Below, one piece after another: positions 54,244 through 63,627 of a stretch of DNA of 64,000 nucleotides (within the stretch, counting starts at the first letter, position 1; every line of letters starts with the position of its first letter). Position numbers and translations under genes: made by a program. The notes beneath the pieces were generated by a model. That model saw nothing but the letters and a program-made list of their open reading frames with translations. It was not told the DNA's origin and did not search any database. Origin of the DNA: Heloderma charlesbogerti (Eukaryota; Chordata; Lepidosauria; Squamata; Helodermatidae); NCBI GenBank assembly GCA_026122225.1, contig JANEZZ010000404.1, forward strand, positions 1,364,001 through 1,428,000, given 5' to 3'.

Positions 54244-55264
54244 CTGGTTTGCATATAACAAGAAGCCACTGTGGGTGAATTTCCTTGTGGGGCTTCTTGT
54301 TATGGTAGCAGCCACCATTTTGAATATTTGGGGTGCGGCAGGGGCACGCTATACATTCTCATTATGTGCGAACTCAGTGAGGATGGGCGTTGAGGTGCTT
54401 GACAAGCCATTCAAAACCGATGATGAGAAGCCTCATGGGGAAATTCAACCAGGATGGCTTCTCCTTACGTACGAACCAAGTCACTGACTCTCAAAAGATG
54501 GTTTATCAGTGCACAGTGACTGGCTACATTAGCACTGTGTGAATTGTGGGTATGTATCCTGGAGTTCAGTGCGGGGTGCCATCTAAAATTAAAGTGGCCA
54601 ATTGGCAATATTCCTAGAGGGTCATGCTCGATATCCTTACACCCTCACACCCCAACTTTCCAAGCAGTGAGAACTTCAGCTGTGGGAGCAGTACTCCGGG
54701 TTTTGTCCTTTGAATGAGGTCAATGGAAGCTTATCATGTTTTTGTGATCTGTGGTTTATTTGCACATAAATACAGGTTGAGCAAAAGTGAAGTCTCACAG
54801 CATTAACACTCAAACAGGTACAACTAGCTTCCCTATTAGGTTTCTAAGGGGCCATCAGTGTGACAGGATTCTTGCAGAGAGCAACCCTTTCTTTCAAGTG
54901 AGTCTCTTTCAGTTTCACTCCCCAAACTAGTAGGTTGTCCTCTTTTCTCCTGCTATACCCAGACCTGGCTGGTCACCTTCTTCCTGGTCCTGAGGGGGAA
55001 TAAGGATGAGCCATCTCCATCCATCACTGGCCTATACTTTGTCCTGTACCTCCTTCGGCCATCTTGCGTCCCACTGAGACACATCAACTGAATGTCAATA
55101 AGCTTTTCTCAGATCATAAGAAGCATTGCTCAGGGCAACCCACACTGATAGCTCTTTCCCCAGAAATCTTCAAGTTCAAATCACACAGTTGGAACAGATC
55201 CCCAGAGATCATCCAGACCAACCCCAAATCTCATTTCCATATTTTCTGGGCATGAGTCGAAGTG
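54244..55264. other. No gene recognised
   Basis: Unique-looking DNA without a recognisable domain. Confidence 0.3.
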
Positions 55265-55550
55265 CAGGTCTTAACTGTTAAAGCCTTAAATGGCTTGGGA
55301 CCTTAGCATGCTAATGACCGCTTTCTCCCACAAAAACGATTTTCTGCAGAGGCCCTTCATTGGGTCCCCCCACTTTTCAGAGGTAAATTGGCTGGTGACT
55401 CGTGATTTGGCCTCATTGGTTGTGTCACTGTGTCCTTGGCATGACCTTCCTTCCTAGGGAGGCTTGCTGTTTTAATTATTTGCTTAATATATTGCTTCTT
55501 GTTTTATCATTTGTTGTCTGGGGACATTCTGGGCTGAGGAGCATGTTATA
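55265..55550 (+). mobile_element. L2-type LINE fragment, highly decayed
   Basis: TTAAAGCCTTAAATGGCTTG GGACC corresponds to the L2 KALNGLGP-type segment (compare 50732-50760). GCATGACCTTCCTTCCTAGG corresponds to the WNxLP-type region. The 3' UTR has TTATCATTTGTTGTCTGGGG and ATGTTATAAATGTAATAA. Confidence 0.6.
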
Positions 55551-55958
55551 AATGTAATAATTCATTTATTATTAAGTGTTGTGGAACACTGTTTTTATAA
55601 CAGAATGATGGAGCATAAATGCTTTTTAACAAATGAATGAAAGGTGTATTCCTTGCGATTTTCGTTTCTTTAAAAGAATGACTATGTTTAAATGATAACA
55701 CGCCACATTTTTTCCCTCCATAGGAGAGGTGGCAACAAGGGCAAATTAAATCCAGCATCCACACAAAGGTGAAACACATGGATGAACCCAGTTGTTAAGA
55801 AGAGATTAAGCATTCAAGTGGAGCTCAGCCCTGGGAGAGTCACTGCAGAAAGTGCTCCAGTTATAGTCATTGACTACAATCCAGCACAGAGTTAAGGGAA
55901 ATGAAATACCACTACTGCTACTGCTAAGCTTTATTTTAGCAATTTAAAGAGTTCAAAG

Positions 55959-56049
55959 CAGTGGAGGCTGGTGGGTCTGAGGTCAGTGGGATGGTGAATC
56001 CGCTGCGGATTCACCATCCCACTGACCTCAGACCCACCAGCCTGCACTA
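55959..56049. mobile_element. MITE-1, minimal near-perfect hairpin
   Basis: The left arm CAGTGGAGGCTGGTGGGTCT runs into GAGGTCAGTGGGATGGTGAA and then straight back through its reverse complement. It is flanked by an exact 8-bp duplication GTTCAAAG (55951-55958 and 56050-56057). At 91 bp it is almost pure inverted repeat; the last right-end bases read CACTA instead of CCACTG. No coding capacity. Confidence 0.92.
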
Positions 56050-57444
56050 GTTCAAAGTACTACACATATATCTCAATAATATTTACAACAATCCTGTAAG
56101 GAAGGTCAGTGTTATAATCCCACATATTACAGATGAAGGACTTCATATTGCAGATGAAGGACTGATGAAGGAGAGATGCTTGCCAAAGACCACTTAGTAA
56201 GTTCATGGCAGAGGAAAGGGTCATACAAGGGCATCCTGACTTGGCACTTAGGCTCTTTCCGATGATGCTACAGCAGCTCTCAACACCATTGGATTTCGTT
56301 GACCTTGATTATGTGCCCAGTTATATGCCATATTGTGGCCATTCAGTTAGAAGTTGGTCAGTGAGCCAGCATTGTGCTTTTTAGATAGAACTCCCTGAAG
56401 AAAGATGACTCCTATTTAATTTGGAGTTTGTTCATAAGATATTGGATGAGCCAGCTGTCAAGAAAGTGTGGCATATCTGCTCTGCTGGAAAGTTACATTT
56501 AAGATACCCTGGCATGGTATAAGCCTATCATTTTGTTCATATACACTCTGTGATGTTGAAGACTTGCGATTCTAAAATGTCCTTTAAGTTCCTTATAAAT
56601 GCTTATGGTATGAATCCATAACTGGGTTTTTTTTGGTTAATGTTAAAATGAATTATATATTAATTTGAAGAAGACGCTCAATATTCATCAAGTCAAAAAT
56701 CTTGTCATGTGGCCACCATCTTGGGGAGATGTTTGAAGCCATCTGCCTTCCCTGCTCCCCCCCCACCGCCGCTTAATGCTTGAGATGTGAATGACCAGCA
56801 TGGTAGAATGGCAGTAACAGCTCTGGGCTTCTTGATTAGTACCGAAACAAGTGGGCCTGCAACAAAATGTTGCAGTATAGAGCACTCCTGTTCAGGGTTC
56901 CAGCCAAGCAGGCCTTCTTTCAAGATCACCCATTCCATTCCCCTCCCCACTAAGCATGCTTCAGTCTTCATTGGGCAGTGGGGTAGGGTGGGGTGGAGGG
57001 GTCCCTATTTTTTTCTACTTCTGCAAAGCTTGAGTTTCCCCAGAGCATGCCGATACCGCCCTGTTGCTTCTCAGTAGCCCTGCTTTGACTACAGAGCTGT
57101 CATAGGACTCGCGACCTGAGTTTGCTATTTGCTCCTGGGACCTGGAACAAAGTGTTGCCACCTGGTGTGCCCCTGCGGAGGAGTCCAGCCACTCTGTTCC
57201 ATCCCCGCCCCCCCCTGCCGCCGCCTCCAAGCCAACAGTCAGCGTTCTGTGCCAACGGAGCATGCTTGCCCAGCCGTCACTGAGCTCTTCTGGAGGGGTC
57301 TGTCCTTAGGGTGTGTCCCCCCCCCCCGCAACCTTTTGTACCTCTGCAAACTTTGGCGTTTCCCCAAGCCTGCTGATACCTTCCTCTTGTGTGTGGGTGG
57401 TGCTGTTTGGGCTACATAAACAACGGCATTCACAGCCTGAACAC
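56050..57444. other. No gene recognised
   Basis: Unique-looking; the 3' part (56700-57420) is GC-rich with overlapping open frames but no domain. TTCCCCAAGCCTGCTGATAC (57359-) and TTTCCCCAGAGCATGCCGAT (57035-) are similar blocks about 320 bp apart, as are ACCTTTTGTACCTCTGCAAA and TTTTTTCTACTTCTGCAAAG. This suggests a local duplication. Confidence 0.4.
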
Positions 57445-57507
57445 TGGAAACAGGGGGGCTGGAGCTCAGCAGTACAGCACCTGCTTTGCATGCAGAAGAT
57501 CCCAACA
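57445..57507 (+). mobile_element. SINE-A head, split by CR1-A
   Basis: GGGGCTGGAGCTCAGCAGTA, CAGCACCTGCTTTGCATGCA, GAAGATCCCAA is the SINE-A 5' third. It resumes at 58172. Confidence 0.75.
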
Positions 57508-58171
57508 TCGATCACAAGCTGAATATGAGCCAACAATGTGATGTGGCTGCAAAAAAGGCAAATGCTATTTTGGGCTGCATTCATAGAAGCATCGCTTCCA
57601 AATCCCGGGAAGTATTAGTTCCCCTCTACTCAGCACTGGTTAGGCCTCATCTGGAGTACTGTGTCCAGTTCTGGGCACCACACTTTAAGAAGGATGCAGA
57701 CAAGCTGGAGAGGGTTCAAAGGAGGGCAACAAAGATGATCAGGGGACTGGAAACAAAGCCCTATGAAGAGAGACTGAAAGAACTGGGCATGTTTAGCCTT
57801 GAGAAGAGAAGACTGAGGGGAGATATGATAGCACTCTTCAAGTACTTGAAAGGTTGTCACAGAGAAGAAGGCCAGCATCTCTTCTTGATCATCCCAGAGT
57901 GCAGGACACGGAATAATGGGCTCAAGTTACAGGAAGCCAGATTCCGGCTGAACATCAGGAAAAACTTCCTGAGTGTCAGAGCAATACGGCAATGGAACCA
58001 ATTACCTGGGGAGGTGGTAGGCTCTCCCACACTGGAGGCCTTCAAGACGAGGCTGGACAGCCATTTGTCAGGGATGCTCTGACTTGGATTCCTGCATTGA
58101 GCAGGGGGTTGGACTCGATGGCCTTGTAGGCCCCTTCCAACCCTACTATTCTATGATTCTATGATTCTATG
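57508..58171 (+). mobile_element. CR1-A LINE 3' end inside SINE-A
   Basis: The frame to 58082 encodes the CR1 C-terminal region without an internal stop: [76 protein letters not shown]. At the position where three other copies carry TGA, this one has TTA (57927-57929). The 3' tail is (ATTCTATG)n ending at 58171. This is the least damaged CR1-A tail in the window. Confidence 0.92.
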
Positions 58172-58340
58172 ATCTCCAGGTAGGGCAGGAAAAATTCCTG
58201 CCTGAATCCCCGGAGAGCCACTGCTGCCCGTCAGTGTCGACAATACTGGACTAGAAGGACCAAGAGCATGTATGTATGTATGTATGTATGTATGTAGACA
58301 CTGGTCAGACTCAGTGTAAGGCAGCTTCCTGTGTTCCTAC
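58172..58340 (+). mobile_element. SINE-A body and 3' end with (TATG)n expansion
   Basis: ATCTCCAGGTAGGGCAGGAA, CCCGGAGAGCCACTGCTGCC, ACAATACTGGACTAGAAGGA, then (TATG)n at 58268-58296, then GTCAGACTCAGTGTAAGGCA GCTTCCTG. The microsatellite arose inside the SINE. Confidence 0.8.
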
Positions 58341-58559
58341 GTGGGGATGATATGATAAAAGCAAACAAATTGCTTGCACTGGTTCTGAATCCCACGACCT
58401 GGTGAAAACAAATCTCAGATCTTCCCCTCCCCATTTTTTTAACCTGGGCAGCCAATGGGAAGGAATCCCCTCATGGCATTCCTAAGTGACCCTTAACCTG
58501 ATGAAAGACATTCGCAACTAGGAACAAGTGAGGAAAGAAACTTCATTTGCTAGTCCTGA

Positions 58560-58990
58560 ACATTACCTCATATAATCCTGGTTGGAGCTCTCATGGAAGC
58601 CCAGACGGCCCAGTGAAAGAATGAACAAGTTACCCCCAGCCTTCTGGTTCGCCTGACTTTGGAACACATTATTTGCTCCTCGACATTATTGCCACGCTGA
58701 AATTCGATTCATACCTCGCTAATCTCCCAGCCCCCTTTCATAAGCTTCAGAATGGAGGGCAAAGAGGGGGAGGGAAAAGGCAACGGAAGAGCCCACATGG
58801 CCCAAGTTGGAGCAATATCCGTCAGCGGGCCTGTAATTAGATAGTGCGGCCGTATTAATCTTCCACGTAGCCTGCAGGTCATTGCCAGCCTCCAGCAAAA
58901 CTTTGCTTAATGAGGGAGGATTCCATGCATGCCAGGATGAAAAATGGGCCCAGTGAAACTGCTGACTTCCTGCCTTCTCCTCCTCCCAGC
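58560..58990. other. Candidate conserved noncoding block 5
   Basis: Repeat-free. It contains GGGCCTGTAATTAGATAGTG, CGGCCGTATTAATCTTCC, CTTTGCTTAATGAGGG and CTGAAATTCGATTCATACC. No coding frame is credible. TAAT-core clustering and retained CpGs suggest, but do not show, an enhancer. Confidence 0.35.
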
Positions 58991-59154
58991 CTAAGCTGGC
59001 TGCATCATGTCCCATCAGGGGGACGGTCCCGAGGAGGTGACCTGTAGTTGCATCCTAACCCATGATGTAAAATAAAACTGCTATGAGTTGTAAAAGGGTG
59101 CCTTCAGACGCACACTTACGGTGCAGTCACTGCATTGGGAATACCCAGGACACT

Positions 59155-59235
59155 TCTGGGGCTGTAGCCAATGTTAACTCTACTTAGAGTAGGCCCATTA
59201 AAGTGAATGGGGTCTTAGGTTAGACAGACTTTGCA
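59155..59235. repeat. TAGAGTAGGCCCATTA-type repeat, half copy
   Basis: ACTCTACTTAGAGTAGGCCC, ATTAAAGTGAATGGGGTCTT. It is related to one arm of the palindrome at 13956-14084. Confidence 0.5.
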
Positions 59236-59326
59236 TACAACCCCTGGTCACCCCATCTCAAAAGGATATTGAAGCTAAGGTGGAAGAATGGGTGATCAAG
59301 GAGATGGAGCATCTTCTGATTGTGCA

Positions 59327-59396
59327 ATGGCCAATGCTGGCTGGGGAGGATAGGATTTGTTGTCCAACATATCTGGTGGGCACCAGGTTGGGGCAT
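59327..59396. mobile_element. Foldback-2, right arm only
   Basis: CCAATGCTGGCTGGGGAGGA, TTTGTTGTCCAACATATCTG, GTGGGCACCAGGTTGGGGCA. Confidence 0.6.
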
Positions 59397-59655
59397 ACAT
59401 ATAAACGTCTAGGGCCTTTAGTTTAGAAAAAAAGACCACTTTCATGACTATTTAATGGTGCAGAGAAAGCAGGGAGAGAGAGCTGTTCCTCCCTCTTTCA
59501 TAATGCTAGAACCAGGGGCTCATCCATTGAAACTGATTGGCAACAGATTCAGGACAGACAAAAAAAGTAGGGGCTTCACCCATCATATCATTACCTTGTG
59601 GAATTCACTGCTACCAGGTGGTCACTGGTTGAGGCAGCTTTAACAGGGGCTATGC
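59397..59655 (+). mobile_element. CR1-B-like LINE tail, decayed
   Basis: The frame includes PSFIMLEPGAHPLKLIGNRF RTDKK and HHIITLWNSL, homologous to the CR1-B tail at 49130-49250 (RFRSDQREPFFTQHIVKLWN). The 3' tail octamers are lost. Confidence 0.65.
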
Positions 59656-60819
59656 ACTTGCCCTCCTGCCATCTGGTGTATATGTGTTGGTGAGTCTTCC
59701 ACAGAGATTTGCCTGGAACAAATATAAGTAGGTTCATAAAGAAATATAAGTGGGTTCATCTCAGTAATCCATGGAACAACCACCCTGTAAAGCAGGCCAG
59801 TCGTACTCTCATAATGCAAACAGGGGATGAGCTGAGGCTGAGAGAGACAAAGGGGGGGGGGGCAGGCTAGCAGGCTGCCCCCCCCAAGACCACATGCAAC
59901 CTGATCCTACAACAGTTTCTCTTAGAAACAAGTGCCACTCAGTTCAATGGGACTTCTCTGAAGAAACTGAATGCAGAAGCAGCCTGAGTGGGAGCTGAAC
60001 AGGTCACTTCCTAGTTCAGAGCTCAGTCTTGGCTCCTCCATGCTAGGAAAGCATTCAGAGGTAGGTGACCATTGCATACATTAACAAATTGGACCCTGTC
60101 ATTTTATCCTGAAAGGAACTGTAGTTTTGGATCCAAAACTGGATAGGAAAGCTGCTTTTAAGCCTCTTTTTTATCACATTTGGCACAGGAAGGAGGGAAC
60201 CAGCATGGCTAGCCAGCTGTCCTCCCTCAAGAGGACTGTTTCCTTTGCTTGTTTCAAGCTCCAACAATTAAAAAACTCTGGGGTGTGTGTGTGGGGGGGG
60301 ATGTTCAATTCTGCAATCAAAGCTTTTGTTGATGAACCATACTGATGAATCAATTAATGCCTGCAGCCCTTAAATAAAATAAAGAAAGGAGCCAGAGTGC
60401 CTGGTGCTAGTAACCTCCCCAGAAAGAGCTCCCTTAAGGAGTACCTATAAACTGTGGGTTTGTTTTTCATTAGAAGCAGAAAATGCATCTAAAGTGATTC
60501 CCTCCATCAACATAACTGGAGTGGCTTATCTTTGAAAACAACCCCAAAAGCTCCTAAGTGAGGCATACATCTTTGGAACCCGACCCTCAGCTGCCTCAGA
60601 GATTGCAAGAGCACCCTGCTTGGTGCTCTGGAGCCCCTAACTGAGACTCCAGTCTGACCAGCTGGCGGGATGCTGTGATACTAAGCAGCGTTTTCTGGAC
60701 CTGGGCAATCAACTGCGAAAAGGCCTGTGCTGATGCCCAAGATTAAACATCAGCTAGGTATCCACTGGTGACCGTGTGGGCGAGACAAAAGGCCCTCCCC
60801 GAAGACAGGAAAGGTGGAA
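59656..60819. other. No gene recognised; short repeat at 59895-59965
   Basis: ATCCTACAACAGTTTCTCTT, AGTTCAATGGGACTTCTCTG at 59899-59957 belongs to the AGTAAGTCCCATTG-type family. The rest is unique-looking without a domain-bearing frame. Confidence 0.4.
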
Positions 60820-60827
60820 GTTTCAGG

Positions 60828-60987
60828 CAGTGGAGGCTGGTGGCTCCGATATCAGTGGGGCAGTGAATCTGCTTCGGGTTTCAGTCAGAACTCTAAAGGA
60901 GCTGTCTGGATAACTCATTTAGAGTTCTGACTGAAACCCAGAGCAGATGCACTGCCCCACTGATATCAGAGCCACCAGCTACAACTG
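60828..60987. mobile_element. MITE-1, complete, exact 8-bp duplication
   Basis: The termini are CAGTGGAGGCTGGTGGCTCC and GAGCCACCAGCTACAACTG. Exact flanking GTTTCAGG lies at 60820-60827 and 60988-60995. The inner arms TTTCAGTCAGAACTCTAAAG and TTAGAGTTCTGACTGAAACC are inverted repeats, giving a long hairpin. At 160 bp it is the best reference for the family here. Confidence 0.93.
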
Positions 60988-61014
60988 GTTTCAGGCGTTA
61001 TATTAGCTTTTGCT

Positions 61015-61367
61015 ACCCAGACCATGGGCCGCGGTGGCTTAGTGGTTAAGACGCTGAACTGCAGACCGGAAGGTCGGCAGGACAGCAGTTCGAGACCCGA
61101 GTGCTGCGTGACAGAGTGAGCTCCCGTCTTCAGTCCCAGCTTCTGCCAACCTAGCAGTTTGAAAGCAAGAAATTGCAAGTAGATAAATAGGTACCGCTTC
61201 GGCGGGAAAGGTAACAGCGTTCCGTGCACCTCGGTGTTCAGTCATGCCAGCCACATGACCACGGAAGCGTCTTCGGACAGTGATGGCTCTTCGGCTTAGA
61301 AATGGAGATGAGCACCACACCCTAGAGTCGGACACGACTGGTTGGGGACACCTTTTACCCAGACCAT
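61015..61367. repeat. 11-bp target-site duplications of the Sauria SINE
   Basis: ACCCAGACCAT at 61015-61025 is repeated exactly at 61357-61367, bracketing the SINE. Confidence 0.9.
61026..61356 (+). mobile_element. Sauria SINE, full length
   Basis: The tRNA-like head GGGCCGCGGTGGCTTAGTGG TTAAGACG contains an A box. The B-box-like AGTTCGAGACCC follows near 61087. The body includes CCAGCTTCTGCCAACCTAGC AG, GGTAACAGCGTTCCGTGCAC, GCCAGCCACATGACCACGGA and GACAGTGATGGCTCTTCGGC. The Bov-B-derived 3' tail is CCTAGAGTCGGACACGACTG. The organisation matches Sauria SINEs known from squamates, which use the Bov-B LINE machinery. Intact duplications suggest a relatively recent insertion. Confidence 0.93.
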
Positions 61368-63477
61368 ATGTAAACAAAGATTTTTAAAAAATGAGAGCAG
61401 GAGAATCTCCCTTTGAGACAAAAATCAGCTTCCAAAGATGGTAGTCCCTGGACATCTAGGGAGGCAGACTTGTTGAAGCAGCTAGCCCTTTGCTTCAATG
61501 AGGGCCACTTTAAGGGATCTTGAGGACAGGCCATAATAAGGTGCAAAGTGAGGGTGAATCGGTGCTGTATATTAGTCCATGAGATCCCAAGAGCTGCATC
61601 CAACCCACTAACCCCTTGGATTTCTTGCAATGCTGCAAAGAATTCTGGAGCACACCACTCTAGTCATGCACCATTTATTTGCTGCCCATGGTCCACATTT
61701 GCAACATGATCCTTGATTCTGAAAAGTTATCTTGGCTCAACCCCAGGCATACCTTCCTCCTAGCAAGCATTCGGCTCTTCTACCAGTTAGTTAAGATAAA
61801 CTATGGAAGAGGTCAGCTGCAAACTATTTTAAGATTAGAAATTGCACATTACAATAAGCAAGCAAGACTTCCAGCCTTCAAATATAGCAACATGACATTG
61901 CTTTTGGGATATATATGCAAATATTAACATTCCTAACCCAGCTGGGTTTCCTTGAAGTATACCGAATATGAGATAGTGAGGGTTTTTAGGTGAGGTCATA
62001 TGAGGATCCCAATAATAAATCTTAAATTATTTTGAATGGCAAGTATGTGCTTCTACACCATGCTTGGTCACTCAAGCTATATGGGCAAGCATGTGTCCAC
62101 CCGCCAATTTTGTTCAAGTTTCTTTCTTTATCAACTCTGCCAGCACTGCCGTTTTGTAGGACAGTGAAGCTTCCGTCTTCTTGCAACACCCAAGCCTGCG
62201 TCCTCTATTCTGGGCTTCCCTTGTGGTCTGTGGGGAGCAGGCTGAGGAATGCAGATTAGAGGGGAGCCAGCCTTAGGAACAAGCCCAGGAGGTGTTCTCT
62301 GTTGGGACAAGATTTCGTCAATGTTTGTTTTCTCCTTGTGCCTTCAAGCCAGTTTGCCTGGGAGATCGTTGCAGCTGATATACCAGGGTGTTGCTGCTTA
62401 TCAGTCAACAGTAAAGCAGGAGTAGTTATATGGAGCCTTTCCTTTTATAGCCCAGTTTCACGCTCCCCTTAAAACACCGCACTACCAAGCGCGGTGTGCC
62501 AACGCTCCTGGCAGTTATTTTTCTTCTTTCATAATTTCAGAGGCTAAACTGGTTTGGAATTCTTCCATTTTGAATGCCCTCCTGAACTAGCAACGCATCC
62601 TGTATAGCCAACTGCTGTGTTTTCAGGAGCCGCCTCACACCGTAGGGAGGCAGTGGTCAGAGTGTCTTGCACTATGTTCATTTTCACCTTTTTGGGCTCC
62701 AGTATTTTGGAGATAAATACTTTTCTGCTTTGTGAGTTTGGCTTTAAAGCCTGCCCCACCCAGGATAGCTGTTAACAAAGATAACAATGGAGAAGTGGAT
62801 GCAGAGGACTAAGCGAGTCTGAAGTCTTCAAGATCAGTGGGGTAGTGGAAAATGGTGATGTGCAGGTGCTCATCGTGATGCTTCCCTACCCACACCCCCA
62901 AGGAGGGTCCAAAAACCAGGCTACTGTGTCGATCCTTATCTATATCTGTGTGTGCGCGTGTGATATGTGTACAGGGGACAGCTCCACTCACAACAATATA
63001 TTGCTGCTGGGAAAGTCCATACCTGTGAGGACTGTTGCAGCTAAGCTCAGAGGGAACAAGGAGGCCTGAGCAGGGGTGGGGTGGCGGAGGATGTCATCGT
63101 CAGTGGTGGCTGGTGCCCACTGGAGCTGGTGGGGTGGAAGGCAAGGCAGTTGCTCCATATCCTCCTGAGATTGCTGGAGGAGCAGAGGAGCTGCAGACTG
63201 TACATTGCAGCAAATGCATCTGGCTATGAGGGTATCTCTCTGCCTGAAGTGTGTATTGGGGGTGTCACTGCCCCATTTGCCCTCAATCTACAGCCGCCTC
63301 TGGTCATCATCCCTGCTAATCAAAAGGTCTCGGTGTTTTGACCCTGTGAGCCTTGGCTCCAGTACAACACTGCTTAAGATGGACTTAGTGACGTTCCCTG
63401 CTTAAGACCGAGCAAGGTGCCAGTGGGGAGAGGCGTGTATTACCTCACACACCTTGACCTCCTCACACTTGAGCAGG
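61368..63477. other. No gene recognised
   Basis: Unique-looking DNA. CACCGCACTACCAAGCGCGG TGTG at 62475-62498 forms a short inverted motif (CACCGC / GCGGTG). Frames up to about 90 codons have no recognisable domain. Confidence 0.3.
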
Positions 63478-63485
63478 CCCCATAG

Positions 63486-63619
63486 CAGGGCTGGGCAGCT
63501 TGTGGCCTTTCAGATGGTTTGGCCTACAATGCCCATCATCCCTCAATGTTGACTATGCTGGCTAGGGCTGCTGGGAGTTGTAGGCCAAAACACCTGGAGT
63601 GCCATGTTGCTCACCCCTG
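63486..63619. mobile_element. Foldback-2, complete copy (hAT-like)
   Basis: The termini are CAGGGCTGGGCAGCTTGTGG and its partner CATGTTGCTCACCCCTG. The flanks CCCCATAG and CTCTATGG agree at 5 of 8 positions, with the three differences all transitions. The inner arms TTTGGCCTACAATGCCCATC and GGGAGTTGTAGGCCAAAACA are inverted. The CAGGG terminus and probable 8-bp duplication support a hAT affiliation for foldback-2. Confidence 0.75.
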
Positions 63620-63627
63620 CTCTATGG

